Shown here piece after piece: positions 45,171 to 55,113 of a DNA stretch of 64,000 nucleotides. Both the position numbers and the translations under genes were made by a program. The notes beneath the pieces were generated by a model. It was not told the origin of the DNA and did no database searches. It saw only the letters and a program-made list of their open reading frames with translations. The DNA comes from an uncultured Eubacterium sp. Its GTDB lineage: Bacteria; Bacillota; Clostridia; Lachnospirales; Lachnospiraceae. The DNA lies in the NCBI GenBank assembly GCA_949959185.1, contig CATLIX010000004.1, forward strand, positions 36,751-100,750, written 5' to 3'. Every line of letters starts with the position of its first letter. The stretch's first letter is position 1.

Positions 45171-45800
45171 TTATTTTGTGCCGAAAATCCGGTCTCCCGC
45201 ATCTCCCAGACCGGGAACGATATAACCATGGTCGTTCAGCCCCTCATCCAGGGCTCCCACATACAAATCCACATCCGGATGGGCCTGCTTCATGGCCTCC
45301 ACCCCTTCCGGCGCTGCGATAATACAGAGAAAATGTATATTTCTGACGCCTTTTTCCTTCAGCATCTGAATAGCAGCTACTGCGGAGCCTCCTGTGGCCA
45401 GCATGGGGTCCACTACAAACACTTCCCGCTCCGGACAGTCCTCCGGCAGTTTACAGTAATATTCCACGGGCTCCAGCGTGTCCGGATCCCGGTATAATCC
45501 GATATGGCCCACCTTTGCCGCCGGAATCATGGCCAGCATTCCGTCCACCATGCCAAGGCCTGCCCGCAGAATGGGAACTACCGCCAGTTTCTTTCCTTTT
45601 AATTCCCTGACAGTTGCAGTACAGATTGGCGTCTCAATCTCTATATCCGTAAGTTCCAGATTCCTGGTGGCCTCATAGCACATCAGCATGGCAATCTCTC
45701 CCACCATTCCCCGAAAATCCCTGGAACCGGTAGAACTTCTGCGCAGCCAGCCAATTTTATGCTGAATCAGCGGATGTTCCATAATTGTCACTTTTCCCAT
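45171..45800 (-). CDS. upp: uracil phosphoribosyltransferase Upp
   Basis: The 209-residue enzyme makes UMP from uracil and PRPP. It has the PRPP loop [10 protein letters not shown] and uracil-binding end [25 protein letters not shown]. It starts at ATG 45800 (AAGGAG ahead) and overlaps the end of the phosphatase gene by 44 bases. Confidence 0.96.
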   Translation of the reverse strand: MGKVTIMEHPLIQHKIGWLRRSSTGSRDFRGMVGEIAMLMCYEATRNLELTDIEIETPICTATVRELKGKKLAVVPILRAGLGMVDGMLAMIPAAKVGHIGLYRDPDTLEPVEYYCKLPEDCPEREVFVVDPMLATGGSAVAAIQMLKEKGVRNIHFLCIIAAPEGVEAMKQAHPDVDLYVGALDEGLNDHGYIVPGLGDAGDRIFGTK

Positions 45801-46263
45801 ATGTTTCTTCTCCTTCGTTTATTAGATTTACCAGCTTTCGTATGGTTTTATTCAGGGTTTCATAGCAGATTCCATAGGACTGCAGCGTCCCTCCATAGGG
45901 ATTGAGAATCTCCAGCTCATCTCCCGTTAAATCTGTCAGTACCTCCACATCCACGCCGGCGCTTTCTTCATATTCTTCCAGTATCTTCTGTTTCTGAGCA
46001 GCTTCCATGGTAATAATCAGATGTTCCGGAACCAGATCTTCCGGGGCAAGCTGTTTCGACATCTGATTTTCCCCATTGATACCGTTGCTGATTAACACCG
46101 CCTCCACCTTCTGGTTCAAAGGCTCCGGAAACAGCACCACCAGTCCCCGGCTCTCTATTTCCATGGGAAATTTCAGGATATATTCTTTCATAATGGCCTC
46201 TGCCATAGGTGCACGCGCTGTACCGCTGTTACATACGAAAATAATTTTACTGTATCTTTTCAT
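45757..46263 (-). CDS. low-molecular-weight protein phosphatase (YwlE-type arginine/tyrosine phosphatase)
   Basis: The 168-residue protein has the CX5R loop [13 protein letters not shown] near residue 11 and a later [15 protein letters not shown] with the general-acid Asp. The Thr in the CNSGTAR loop is typical of the arginine phosphatase YwlE, which removes McsB marks; mcsB is not in the window. I chose ATG 46263 over GTG 46272. Its location between tsaC and upp is the same as ywlE in Bacillus relatives. Confidence 0.85.
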   Translation of the reverse strand: MKRYSKIIFVCNSGTARAPMAEAIMKEYILKFPMEIESRGLVVLFPEPLNQKVEAVLISNGINGENQMSKQLAPEDLVPEHLIITMEAAQKQKILEEYEESAGVDVEVLTDLTGDELEILNPYGGTLQSYGICYETLNKTIRKLVNLINEGEETYGKSDNYGTSADSA

Positions 46264-46287
46264 ACCCGCCACCTTTCCGGTCTCCGT

Positions 46288-47349
46288 TTATACTTCTATT
46301 ACATGATGTCCGGCCGCTTTCAGCAGACGGTTCATAATCGCCTGTCCGATTCCGGCTGTGGAAAAACTTTCTGAATATATGATTTCCGCATTCAGCTCAT
46401 CAAATTCCCTTAAAATTCTGTATAAATGCCGGGCAATGGTATCCTCATCCGCCCTGGTTCCAATGCTTTTTACAATGCCGTAACGGTATCCGCCTCTGGT
46501 CTCATCAGTACTTATAATTCCCACCGTTCTGCCTTTTACTTCCTCTTTCCCGGCCAGTTCATTGATTTTTTCCCGTACTTTTTCTCCGGCTCCGGACACC
46601 AGAATCAGTTCTCCTGCAGGGGCATAATGCCTGTACTTCATTCCCGGTGCTTTGGGACGAATCTCCGAATCTTCCGGATTAAGTCCCGGATCTGTCCGGA
46701 GTTCCCCGATTACACCCCGTATCATTTCTTCCGTAATATAGCCAGGCCTTAAAATCATGGGGATTTCCTCTGAAAAATCCACAATAGTAGACTCAAGGCC
46801 AATCCCCACCGGGCCTCCGTCCAGAATCATGGGAATCCGGCCCTCCATGTCCTGAGCCACATGTTCCGCTTCGGTGGGGCTCGGCCTGCCGGAACGGTTT
46901 GCGCTGGGCGCGGCGATAAATCCGCCGCCTGCTTCTATCAATGCCAGCGCCACCGGATGATCCGGCATACGCACCGCCACTGTCTTAAGGCCTCCGGTGG
47001 TTTCCAGCGGAACAGTTTCCTGTTTTTCAAAAATCATGGTCAGCGGCCCCGGCCAGAATATTTCTGCCAGCTTCCGGGCCTGTTCCGGCACCCTTACAGC
47101 AATTTGTTCCAATGCTTCCATACTGGAAATATGTACAATCAGCGGATTATCCGAGGGACGTCCTTTGGCTTCATAGATTCTGCGGGAAGCCTGTGGGTTC
47201 AGGGCATCCGCTCCCAGTCCATATACTGTCTCCGTGGGAAAGGCCACCAGTCCCCCCTGACAGATAATCTGACCTGCTGCATGGACGTATTCTCTGATTC
47301 GCTCTTTATTCTGTTTGCCTTCCGTAACATTTACAATTACTGTTTCCAT
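46288..47349 (-). CDS. L-threonylcarbamoyladenylate synthase (Sua5/TsaC)
   Basis: The 353-residue protein makes the threonylcarbamoyl-AMP used for t6A37 of tRNAs. It has the YrdC domain (FPTETVYGLGADAL, KGRPSDNPLIVHI, FIAAPSANRSGRPSPT) and a C-terminal Sua5 domain (PGMKYRHYAPAGELILV), so it is the long Sua5 form. It starts at ATG 47349 and begins the run tsaC-phosphatase-upp-dCMP deaminase. Confidence 0.95.
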   Translation of the reverse strand: METVIVNVTEGKQNKERIREYVHAAGQIICQGGLVAFPTETVYGLGADALNPQASRRIYEAKGRPSDNPLIVHISSMEALEQIAVRVPEQARKLAEIFWPGPLTMIFEKQETVPLETTGGLKTVAVRMPDHPVALALIEAGGGFIAAPSANRSGRPSPTEAEHVAQDMEGRIPMILDGGPVGIGLESTIVDFSEEIPMILRPGYITEEMIRGVIGELRTDPGLNPEDSEIRPKAPGMKYRHYAPAGELILVSGAGEKVREKINELAGKEEVKGRTVGIISTDETRGGYRYGIVKSIGTRADEDTIARHLYRILREFDELNAEIIYSESFSTAGIGQAIMNRLLKAAGHHVIEV

Positions 47350-47385
47350 ATGATTACCTGAATGAATTCACACATTTTTATGGAT

Positions 47386-47420
47386 GTTGCAGCAAATGCA
47401 AAATCCTGGTCTGAGCTGTT
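47386..47420. repeat. palindromic repeat R2, copy e (partial)
   Basis: GTTGCAGCAAATGCAAAATCCTGGTCTGAGCTGTT matches the unit at 12893-12926. It sits in the leader of tsaC. Confidence 0.45.
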
Positions 47421-47508
47421 ATGTTCCTTCTTTCCTGCCCGTCCGTTCTGTTTCTGAGTCTTATTATCCCATAATCAGGTAATCTTCGCAACCACTACAT
47501 CATGTAGG

Positions 47509-47546
47509 AAAAGAACCATTTTCACACTATTGCAAAAATGGTTCTT
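47509..47546 (-). terminator. terminator after the AAA/PD-(D/E)XK gene
   Basis: AAGAACCATTTT pairs with AAAATGGTTCTT over 12 bp, followed by TTCC. It is the strongest stem in this spacer. Confidence 0.8.
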
Positions 47547-47605
47547 CCTGATGCTTCTTATTCGGCAGTTGAATATAATCTATATTGTTTTTATATCCCG
47601 GTCAG

Positions 47606-49306
47606 TTATCCTGTTCCTATCAGCACTTTCTTTCCCTGAAATGCAAAACCATAACGATGAATCCGTGCTTTTGGAATTCCCCGTACAAGGAGCTGCGCTG
47701 CATAGTCTTTTTCCTCAATCTGGCGAAGGGCAGCTTCCACCGTATCCTGCAGCGTGGCTTCTTCGGTCTGGTCAAACACCTTAAATTCCAGTAACACCGC
47801 ATCATCCTCTTTCGGATTTCTTGGCTCAAGCATCACATCATATCTGCCATAACCGCTCTCCCTGTTAGAGGTAATCACGTAACGTCTTCGCAAATCCACA
47901 AGCAGTCCAAGCACAAATCCATGGTAAAAACGTTCCGGCGTTCTGGATGAAGGTCTTTTTCCCGTATCAAAACTGCTGAATATTTCCAGGCTGATTTCAT
48001 TCATATAGACATTCATTCCCCTGATATCACCCTGCAGCATTGCTCTGACAAAATCATTGTAATCTGCATCCACACTCCGGAACCATCCGCGCACCATACC
48101 ATGAAACATCCGCTCCACCTCATAATTGGTAAGAGCCAGCTCATATCGGACCTCTTCACCATATTCCAGTTCTTCTTCTCCTTCATGATTCAGCACTTTC
48201 AAATATCCGGCTGCCAGAAGCAGGCTCCAGATTGCGGTCTCATTTTCATCCAGCTGATGATACGCAATTTGCTCATCCACAGGCGTCCGAATACTTCTTC
48301 CCTGCAGCAGTTCTTCAAACTTCTCCTTTATACTGCGGTTTCCCTCCCGCAGCAGCTTGCTTACCAGACTGTTTGAACTGGTATTCGCCCAATAAGTATG
48401 ATACTTTCCGGTATCCAGAAAATTCAGAACAGACCATGGATTATAGATACCGGAATTTCCTCCGAAAATAAAACCGTCATACCAGCGCTTTACTTCTTCC
48501 TGTTCTGGTCCCAGACCACATTCATCCAGTGCTGCAAAAACCTCTTTTTCTGTAAAACCAAAAGAATCAGCGTACTCCTCCGATGTGGCAGAAACCACTT
48601 TTAAATTGTTAAGGTCCGAGAAAATGGACTCCTTACTGACTCTGGTAATTCCGGTCATAATGGCCCGCTCCAGCCATGGATTGGTTTTAAACATGGCATT
48701 GAACATACTCCTGGTAAAAGCAGCCAAATCCTTCCAGTAGCCGCCCACATACGCCTCCTGCATGGGAGTATCATACTCGTCCAGAAGAATAATAACCTTT
48801 TTTCCATAGTAGCGATACAGATATTTTGAAAGATAATGTACAGCCATTGTGGCGTCCACATCATCCATATCTGTGGTAATCCGGCTGAAAAACTCCCGTT
48901 CTCCCCCTTCCAGGCATTTTTCTTTCAGGAGAAATGAATATTTCATATATAATTCTGCAATCATCTGGCATATCTTTTTTCTGGTATCGGCATAATTAGC
49001 TTCTTTCACATTGGCAAACGACAGGCTAATCACAGGATATGTTCCCTGCAGCTTCTGATAATTTTTATCCTTCCAGATGGAAAGCCCCTCAAACAAATCT
49101 CCTCTGTTCTGATAATCCACCGAGAAGAACTGCTCTGTCATACTCATATTCAGGGTCTTTCCAAAACGACGGGGACGTGTAATCAGAGTTACATCATCTT
49201 TTCTCTCCCACCATTCACGGATAAAGTCTGTTTTATCCACATAAAAACAATGATTTGTAATCATTTTTTCAAAATTCTGCACCCCGATTGCTACCGTTCT
49301 CGCCAT
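47606..49306 (-). CDS. AAA-ATPase-like protein with PD-(D/E)XK nuclease domain (DUF1703)
   Basis: The 566-residue protein begins with an ATPase-like module: Walker A RPRRFGKT (about 44-51), Walker B VIILLDEYDTPM, and sensor ITRVSKESIFSDLNN. It ends with a DUF1703 nuclease-like fold: GYGRYDVMLEP...AVLLEFKVF, typical of the PD-(D/E)XK superfamily. Paralogues are numerous in Clostridia and Bacteroides and their function is unknown, possibly defence or addiction. It starts at ATG 49306 with GGAGG. It is flanked by its own terminator and has no partner gene. Confidence 0.85.
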   Translation of the reverse strand: MARTVAIGVQNFEKMITNHCFYVDKTDFIREWWERKDDVTLITRPRRFGKTLNMSMTEQFFSVDYQNRGDLFEGLSIWKDKNYQKLQGTYPVISLSFANVKEANYADTRKKICQMIAELYMKYSFLLKEKCLEGGEREFFSRITTDMDDVDATMAVHYLSKYLYRYYGKKVIILLDEYDTPMQEAYVGGYWKDLAAFTRSMFNAMFKTNPWLERAIMTGITRVSKESIFSDLNNLKVVSATSEEYADSFGFTEKEVFAALDECGLGPEQEEVKRWYDGFIFGGNSGIYNPWSVLNFLDTGKYHTYWANTSSNSLVSKLLREGNRSIKEKFEELLQGRSIRTPVDEQIAYHQLDENETAIWSLLLAAGYLKVLNHEGEEELEYGEEVRYELALTNYEVERMFHGMVRGWFRSVDADYNDFVRAMLQGDIRGMNVYMNEISLEIFSSFDTGKRPSSRTPERFYHGFVLGLLVDLRRRYVITSNRESGYGRYDVMLEPRNPKEDDAVLLEFKVFDQTEEATLQDTVEAALRQIEEKDYAAQLLVRGIPKARIHRYGFAFQGKKVLIGTG

Positions 49307-49384
49307 AACTGCCTCCTGAAAAAATTTCTTTTTATCAGTATAGCTGATTCTCCCCCGGATTGCAATTCCGTAAAAGGCTTCCTG

Positions 49385-50080
49385 TTATGGTGTTCCGCCC
49401 TGGCCCAGATATTCCAGGATTCCCTCTTTCACCGCCTCCGCCACCTTCTTCTGATATTCTTCCGTGGCCAGAAGGGCCGCTTCCTGGGAATTGCTCAGAA
49501 ATCCGCATTCCACAATCACCGTGGGCGTTGGTGTTTTTTTCAGAAGATAATAGCTCTCATTTGCTTTCGCCTGCCGGTGGTTCTGAGGGTCCAGACTGGC
49601 CACCATGGTCTTCTGCAGGGTTTCCGCCAGTTTTTTCCCTTCAACAGACTGGCCGTAATAGAACACCTGAGCTCCTTTGACCGATTCGTCCGGATAACTG
49701 TTCTGGTGGATACTCACGGTAAATACCGGTTTTGTCTTCGTGATAATCTCGCAGCGTTTCCGCATGTCTTCCACCTTTTTGTTATTGGAGGACTGCTGAT
49801 ACAGGCCGTTTTCATCGGTACGGGTCATGACAATTTTAATCCCTTCCTGCTCCAGCAGCTTCTGCAGTTCTCTGGAAATTTTCAGGTTGATATCTTTTTC
49901 CTTCTCTTTGTTAATCCCGATTTTTCCGGGGTCGTCGCCCCCGTGTCCGGCGTCGATTACAATACAGATTTCTCCCTTCTGCGCCCGCATATTTTCCACC
50001 ATATGGGCTCCCTCTCTCGCAAAAAAATATGCTCCCACCAGCAGCACCAGAGCCATCACAACTTCTATTCTCTTCTTCAT
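49385..50080 (-). CDS. N-acetylmuramoyl-L-alanine amidase (CwlD-like)
   Basis: The 231-residue zinc amidase has an N-terminal membrane anchor (VVMALVLLVGAYFFA), the zinc residues in VIDAGHGGDDPG, the Glu in EKEKDINL, His in VSIHQNSYPD and the catalytic Glu in VIVECGFLSN. The size and the anchor fit CwlD, which trims stem peptides for spore-cortex muramic lactam. It starts at ATG 50080 (AGGTG ahead). Confidence 0.9.
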   Translation of the reverse strand: MKKRIEVVMALVLLVGAYFFAREGAHMVENMRAQKGEICIVIDAGHGGDDPGKIGINKEKEKDINLKISRELQKLLEQEGIKIVMTRTDENGLYQQSSNNKKVEDMRKRCEIITKTKPVFTVSIHQNSYPDESVKGAQVFYYGQSVEGKKLAETLQKTMVASLDPQNHRQAKANESYYLLKKTPTPTVIVECGFLSNSQEAALLATEEYQKKVAEAVKEGILEYLGQGGTP

Positions 50081-50159
50081 ATCCGATTCACCTGATTGTC
50101 TTTATCAATAAGATATGTCGGAACATAAAAGACTAGTACAGAAGTTTCCTTTCCCTCTT

Positions 50160-50597
50160 TTATTTTGCAGATTTTCTTCCCTCCAGTTTCCGGTTTAACC
50201 GTTCTGCTTCCCGGTATTCTTTCCAGAAAGAGAGCAGCAGCACTCCAAGATACACAAAAGCAACGGCCCCCACCATGCCAAGCACCTGTTTCAGACTGCC
50301 AAAGGAAAACCAGCCAAACCGGAAACCGCTGAACAGTACCACAATGTTCACATAGACATAATAGAGCAGAATCCGCACCAGCATGGATTTCCCGGATACC
50401 TCCCGCTCACCGTCCGCAGGTATCACCAGACTGCCCAGAGTGCAAATCAGAGAGAGGCCCAGAATCTGCCAGAGGATTTCCACCTGAAGATTCAGTTCCC
50501 GTCCATAATATACCGTAATATACAAAGCTGTCACAAACAGGATTCCCGTGGTAATCTTCACGAACAAAGACAGCATTGCCTCCAGTCGTTTCAGCAT
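50160..50597 (-). CDS. DUF3021 membrane protein
   Basis: The 145-residue protein has four membrane helices and the DUF3021 layout. It lies directly after a LytTR-domain protein (13-base gap), as is typical for these pairs, where the DUF3021 protein is thought to restrain the LytTR regulator. It starts at ATG 50597 with GGAGG. Confidence 0.85.
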   Translation of the reverse strand: MLKRLEAMLSLFVKITTGILFVTALYITVYYGRELNLQVEILWQILGLSLICTLGSLVIPADGEREVSGKSMLVRILLYYVYVNIVVLFSGFRFGWFSFGSLKQVLGMVGAVAFVYLGVLLLSFWKEYREAERLNRKLEGRKSAK

Positions 50598-50610
50598 AAT
50601 CTTTCCCTCC

Positions 50611-51048
50611 TTACACGCCCAGCTTCTCTTTCAGCATCCCCACATACTGTCTGGAAATAATCACTTTTTCTCCGTTCTCCAGAAGGGCTTCATAACGTCC
50701 GCCGAAGGCCGGGGCCAGCCTCCGGATTTTATTCAGATTCAAAATGGAAGATTTGGATACCCGCAGGAACTCCCGTCCCGGCAGTTCTTCCAGCAGTTCA
50801 TAGAGCCTGCTTTTCACCTGATATACCTCCGAACTGCAGTACGCAAACACTTTCTGATCCACTGCTTCAAAATAATACACATCTTCCGGCTCCACAAAAA
50901 ACATGTTGTTGTCCTGATATACCGTAAGTTTGCCGCCGCCCTGTTTCATCTGGTTAATCAGTTTCATCAGATCTTCATTCAGAGAACTGCAGCGGATGAT
51001 AATCTCATCTTCTTCCTCCGGCCCCGTATCCAAAATAGTCACTTTCAT
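50611..51048 (-). CDS. LytTR-family DNA-binding protein
   Basis: The 145-residue protein has a C-terminal LytTR fold (VYYFEAVDQKVFAYC, GREFLRVSKSSILNLNKIRRL, VIISRQYV). There is no receiver, so it is not a classical response regulator. Its start has no clear ribosome site and lies 2 bases after the permease stop, so it is translated by coupling. It probably controls the same ABC exporter operon. Confidence 0.9.
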   Translation of the reverse strand: MKVTILDTGPEEEDEIIIRCSSLNEDLMKLINQMKQGGGKLTVYQDNNMFFVEPEDVYYFEAVDQKVFAYCSSEVYQVKSRLYELLEELPGREFLRVSKSSILNLNKIRRLAPAFGGRYEALLENGEKVIISRQYVGMLKEKLGV

Positions 51049-51050
51049 AA

Positions 51051-51965
51051 TTAGCGGTCACTGATATCCTTTCTTTTCTGCACCAGTACAGTCAATATAA
51101 ATGCAATTATACCACAACCGGCCAGAAATAACACCTGAAAAAGGGAATCCACCGCTTTCCCGCCCATTTCCACCGTAATTCCCATGTATTCCCGGTATTC
51201 CGTCAGCAATTCTGCCGGGGTTCCCGCAAAAGTGGTTTCCAGCGCCTGTTCACAGCAGACGGTTCTCATCAGGGAGGCCCCATGAAGTATGGGAATATAT
51301 TTCAGCACTGCGACCACACCTTCCGGCAGATTTCCCATAGGCAGATAAATGGCCCCCACAAATCCCACCAGCGTGCCCACCACAGTTCCGATTCCGGACC
51401 AGGCGCTGCTGCTTTTTACAAACAGCGTAAAGAAATACATTACCACTGCAAATACACACACATTCAGCACAATCAGACCTGTAATCTGCGCCAGGGCTCC
51501 AAAAGTCAGCCATGTTCCTCCGGTGGCTGCAATGTAACAAAGGGCGGCTCCCAGCGTCAGCATACACATAAGCACCCCCACCAGTACTGCCGAGGCCACA
51601 TAGGACAGAGCAATCACACCCTGACTCACCGGAGCGGAATACAGGCTGGCCAGCCTGCTTTCAGATAAATCTGACACCCGGTTTCCAAGAACTGTCAGCG
51701 TAACAGTAACTGCATTTACAATCAGGATTCCCGCCAGTGTCCAGTACTGCACCAGTTCTTTCGCATGGGCTGCATCCAGATCCTTATTCCGGGCGCCACC
51801 GTACTGGTTCAGCAGATTTACCACACTTTCTTCATTCATATTTCCCAGAAATACCCCCATCAGCATCAGTACAATCAGCATGGACAGCAGTGAAAAAAAC
51901 ACTGCCCCTCTGTCTCTTAAAAATATCAGGCAGTTTCTCCTGGTCAGACTGAAAAATTTTTTCAT
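51051..51965 (-). CDS. ABC-2 type exporter permease
   Basis: The 304-residue protein has six or seven membrane helices and a large loop after the first. It is an ABC-2 permease of the drug or lipid exporter type. Its start overlaps the ATPase end by 4 bases (ATGA). Together with 51962-52918 it forms an exporter. Confidence 0.9.
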   Translation of the reverse strand: MKKFFSLTRRNCLIFLRDRGAVFFSLLSMLIVLMLMGVFLGNMNEESVVNLLNQYGGARNKDLDAAHAKELVQYWTLAGILIVNAVTVTLTVLGNRVSDLSESRLASLYSAPVSQGVIALSYVASAVLVGVLMCMLTLGAALCYIAATGGTWLTFGALAQITGLIVLNVCVFAVVMYFFTLFVKSSSAWSGIGTVVGTLVGFVGAIYLPMGNLPEGVVAVLKYIPILHGASLMRTVCCEQALETTFAGTPAELLTEYREYMGITVEMGGKAVDSLFQVLFLAGCGIIAFILTVLVQKRKDISDR

Positions 51966-52918
51966 GGCAATCTCCTTCCTGCGGCAGCTCCCACTGTTTC
52001 ATGATTCTCCTGAATCTCCGTCACGTTCAGAAATACATCGTCCATGGTACCCTGCACCACCTCAAATCCCGCTATTTTCTGCTCCAGAGACTTTACCAGG
52101 GGAATGGCGGACAACGTATTGTCCATCCGTACCAGAATCCGTTCTTCCCGGAGCGCCCAGTTCAGGTTCCGGACGTCCAGTTCTGCCTGAATCTCCTGAG
52201 TATATTCTTTTTTGGGTACCAGATACAGTTTGTCTTTTGCATATTTTTCTTTCAGAAAAAAGGGCGTTCCATATTCCACAAAATGTCCCCGGTGCATAAT
52301 CCCGATATGGTCTGCTTTTGCCGCTTCTTCCATGTAATGGGTGGTCAGAAATACCGTCATGTTCAAATCCTTTCGGAGACTGTGCACCGTTTCCCACATG
52401 GTTTTCCGGGTGGCCGGGTCAAGGCCTGTGGAAGGCTCATCCAGAAACAGAATATCCGGCGTGTGCATTAAGGCCCTTGCAATCTCACATTTTCGTTTCT
52501 GACCGCCGGACAGCTTTCCAAAGGGGCGTTTCAGCACATCCCCAAGCCCCAGAATTTCCGTTACACGGGCGAGGTTTTTCTTTAATTTTACCGTATCTTT
52601 CTCGTACAGGCCTCCTCGAATCAGCAGGTTCTCCTTTACGGTCAGTAATTTATCCAGACAGTTATTCTGATACACCACACCGATGTGATTTTTGATTTCC
52701 TCATTGTCTTTTCCCAGCTCAAACCCCTGAATCAGGGCTTTCCCTCCGGTGGGCTCCTGCAGGGTACAGAGCATATTGATGGTAGTGGATTTTCCCGCAC
52801 CGTTCACGCCCAGAAATCCGAACAGCTCTCCCTGTTCCACGGAGAAGCTGATATCATCCACGGCCTTCACATCTCTGTAATATTTTTTCAGATGTTCCGC
52901 TGTTATGGCTGCTTTCAT
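51962..52918 (-). CDS. ABC exporter ATP-binding protein
   Basis: The 318-residue ATPase has Walker A GVNGAGKST (about 37-45), Q-loop VVYQNNCLDKLL, signature LSGGQKRKCEIARAL, Walker B ILFLDEPSTGLD and H-loop LTTHYMEEA. The C-terminal extension of about 90 residues is typical of DrrA/NatA-like ATPases. It starts at ATG 52918 with GGAGGG. It is the first gene of the ABC-LytTR-DUF3021 operon. Confidence 0.95.
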   Translation of the reverse strand: MKAAITAEHLKKYYRDVKAVDDISFSVEQGELFGFLGVNGAGKSTTINMLCTLQEPTGGKALIQGFELGKDNEEIKNHIGVVYQNNCLDKLLTVKENLLIRGGLYEKDTVKLKKNLARVTEILGLGDVLKRPFGKLSGGQKRKCEIARALMHTPDILFLDEPSTGLDPATRKTMWETVHSLRKDLNMTVFLTTHYMEEAAKADHIGIMHRGHFVEYGTPFFLKEKYAKDKLYLVPKKEYTQEIQAELDVRNLNWALREERILVRMDNTLSAIPLVKSLEQKIAGFEVVQGTMDDVFLNVTEIQENHETVGAAAGRRLP

Positions 52919-52941
52919 TTTGAATCCCTCCTTTTCCAGTT

Positions 52942-52969
52942 ACTTTACCAGATAACAGAAGGAATACAA
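52942..52969 (-). promoter_or_regulatory. promoter of the ABC exporter-LytTR-DUF3021 operon
   Basis: TTGTAT (52969-52964), a 16-bp spacer and TAAAGT (52947-52942) on the minus strand. It is a weak match to consensus, so activation (perhaps by the LytTR protein) is plausible. Confidence 0.5.
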
Positions 52970-52989
52970 GGGCCGGATGGATAACATGC

Positions 52990-53037
52990 AAAAGAGACAG
53001 GTCAACCTGCTAAAATAAAAGGTAACCTGCCTCTTTC
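52990..53037 (-). terminator. terminator after the FliD-like gene
   Basis: AGAGGCAGGTTACC and GGTTGACCTGTCTCTTTT form an imperfect long stem that ends in TTTT on the minus strand. Confidence 0.75.
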
Positions 53038-53047
53038 TGTTCATCCT

Positions 53048-53698
53048 CTATCCCCAGAACTCATATTTGTTTCCCGGAAATCCATAACGGTTCCCGCCGG
53101 AATTATATTTCGTGGAATAGCTCAGGGCATTTGCCCTGGCATTATCGGCAATCTGCTCTCCCAGGAAAGCTGTTTTCGCGGTAAAGGTTCCGGACGCCCC
53201 GAATAATTTTTCCAGACTGTCCACATCCGCTTCCTTTAATTTGTCTTTATCCACACTTAAAGTTCCGTCTTTTTTGATGGTAATTCCCGCTGTTTTAAAG
53301 GCCTCGCTGTTCTCTGCGGCAGCATCCTGCAACATTTTACGGTAATAATAATCCATGGAAGAAGTACCGGACTTTAAATCCTTCAACGTACTGTTGTAGC
53401 GCTCCAGCAATTTTTCCACATGCTTCTGTATTTCCTCGCTGCTGCCGCTTTCTTTCGCCCTGGCAAACATGGAATCCTGCCCCTCCGCCAGAAATGCCTG
53501 TGCGCTCTGTGCCAGTTCCTCCGCTGCCTTTTCCAGCTTTTCGCAGTTCTTTTTCCGGAGCGGATTTGTATTTTTATCCACCCCGAACATATCTTCCAGG
53601 CTGTTCGTATTTTTGTTCAGATAATCAACCAGCGACATATTTACCGGTACTCCGGCTCTCCTTGCTGTTGTATTCAAAATCTGGTCTGTCACTCTCAT
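53048..53698 (-). CDS. orphan protein resembling the C-terminal part of flagellar cap FliD
   Basis: The 216-residue protein is helical and Asn/Ser/Lys-rich. Residues about 140-195 read GITIKKDGTLSVDKDKLKEADVDSLEKLFGASGTF, which matches the FliD C-terminal pattern (GI...dGtL.iD..kL). No other flagellar gene is present. I place the start at ATG 53698 (GGAGG 7 bases ahead), right after the kinase stop; ATG 53704 is too close to the site. The reading frame is cotranscribed with the AgrC-like kinase and AgrA-like regulator. The function is unknown and the FliD link is only a motif-level resemblance. Confidence 0.7.
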   Translation of the reverse strand: MRVTDQILNTTARRAGVPVNMSLVDYLNKNTNSLEDMFGVDKNTNPLRKKNCEKLEKAAEELAQSAQAFLAEGQDSMFARAKESGSSEEIQKHVEKLLERYNSTLKDLKSGTSSMDYYYRKMLQDAAAENSEAFKTAGITIKKDGTLSVDKDKLKEADVDSLEKLFGASGTFTAKTAFLGEQIADNARANALSYSTKYNSGGNRYGFPGNKYEFWG

Positions 53699-53700
53699 CT

Positions 53701-55113
53701 TCATACCTCCGTTTCTGTTTCCTGCTGCAGCATTACCATAACTTTAAATGTATTTTGGCTTATTCTGATATCCATACTTCCCAGACAGCGCTCTGCAATC
53801 TCCTTTACATTTTTAAGACCGATTCCATGCTCCGTCTGCCCGGAAGACTCTGACCTTTTTCCGGTGGCGGGAAGCTCGCTGCCTTCCTCCCATTTCACCG
53901 CTCCGTCAAAGGTATTTTCCACCTCCAGCAGCAGAAACTGCTGTTTTCGTTTCAGGGAAAGGCAAATTCGGCGCTGCTGTTCATCCGCAAGTCTTTCACA
54001 GGCCTCCAGCGCATTATCCAGCAGATTGTTCAGAAGAATTCCCAAATCAAAAACCGGAATGGTGTCCTCCGGCCTGTAATAAAATTTCACCTGAAAATCA
54101 ATTCCCAGAGCGGCAGCTTTCCGGTATTTGTCATTGATAACCACATCTGTTACCGGATTTCCCGTGGCAAACCGGTAGTCCAGAGTTCCCATGGTGTCCT
54201 CCAGCTTATCCATATACTGCTCTGCCGCCTGGTAATTCCCTCCGGCCGCCAGCCCTCTGATACTGGTCATATGATTTCTCATTTCATGGCGAACCTTACG
54301 GAGGCTTCCATAAAAACGTTCCGCTTCCTCCAGACGCTGTTTCAGCAATTTCATCTGCTGTTCTTCCACAAAATGTTTCTGCCGCTCCTGCTGCAGATGT
54401 TCATACCGCTGAAAAATGCAGATAGCTGACACTTCTCCCGCCCAGAGCAGCAATGCAATCACAGGCACTTTCCACAGCATGTCTTTCCTCTCCTCAAACA
54501 GAAAAAACATTCCCTGTTCCATCTTTATCATGGACAGCTCCAGCACAATCCGGGCCAGCATTGCTCCTGCAATGTTGAGGACAGACAGGAAAATCACATC
54601 CTGCCACTTCATGTCCCAGGATTTTCTGACTGTTTTTCCCAGAATTTCAATCATGGTGAAAAGCACCAGCCCGTAGACAAATACCAGAACTATCTGGCCC
54701 AGAGCAGTATTCCGGTAAACCAGACTCAGATAGTCCGGGGCCGCCGAATCCAGGGCCGCAAAAACTTTCTCACTGCCATACTGGTATATGCTGTTGGAAA
54801 TCAGGAAGCTCAGCCCGTGAAACTGATAAAACAGCAGCAATACAAACACTGGTTTTTCCAGGCGCCTCTGATACCGCGCAAAAGCAAAAACCAGAATCAG
54901 AACCGCCGACAATGTATACCGCACCCATGCGGGTACTTCCGGCCACAGACCTGCCAGAACATTGACAATTGCCAGAATTCCCGTCAGGACAATATCTGAA
55001 ACATGTTTCCCGGAACAGAAAACATGCCACATCACTGAAAAGCACAGAACCTGCACTATAATATGCAAAATTCCGGAAAGGCTGAGCAGCCATTCGTAAT
55101 TTGCCTGATTCAA
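53701..55113 (-). CDS. GHKL sensor histidine kinase (AgrC-like)
   Basis: The 470-residue kinase has six membrane helices in the first about 215 residues, a dimerisation helix with FYGSLRKVRHEMRNHMTSIRG and a GHKL ATP domain (NNLLDNALEACE, TEHGIGLKNV). It belongs to the quorum-sensing AgrC/ComD type, with the peptide signal probably read by the membrane part. No agrD/agrB genes are near. It starts at TTG 55113 (GGAGG 7 bases ahead), overlapping the regulator end by 4 bases. Confidence 0.9.
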   Translation of the reverse strand: MNQANYEWLLSLSGILHIIVQVLCFSVMWHVFCSGKHVSDIVLTGILAIVNVLAGLWPEVPAWVRYTLSAVLILVFAFARYQRRLEKPVFVLLLFYQFHGLSFLISNSIYQYGSEKVFAALDSAAPDYLSLVYRNTALGQIVLVFVYGLVLFTMIEILGKTVRKSWDMKWQDVIFLSVLNIAGAMLARIVLELSMIKMEQGMFFLFEERKDMLWKVPVIALLLWAGEVSAICIFQRYEHLQQERQKHFVEEQQMKLLKQRLEEAERFYGSLRKVRHEMRNHMTSIRGLAAGGNYQAAEQYMDKLEDTMGTLDYRFATGNPVTDVVINDKYRKAAALGIDFQVKFYYRPEDTIPVFDLGILLNNLLDNALEACERLADEQQRRICLSLKRKQQFLLLEVENTFDGAVKWEEGSELPATGKRSESSGQTEHGIGLKNVKEIAERCLGSMDIRISQNTFKVMVMLQQETETEV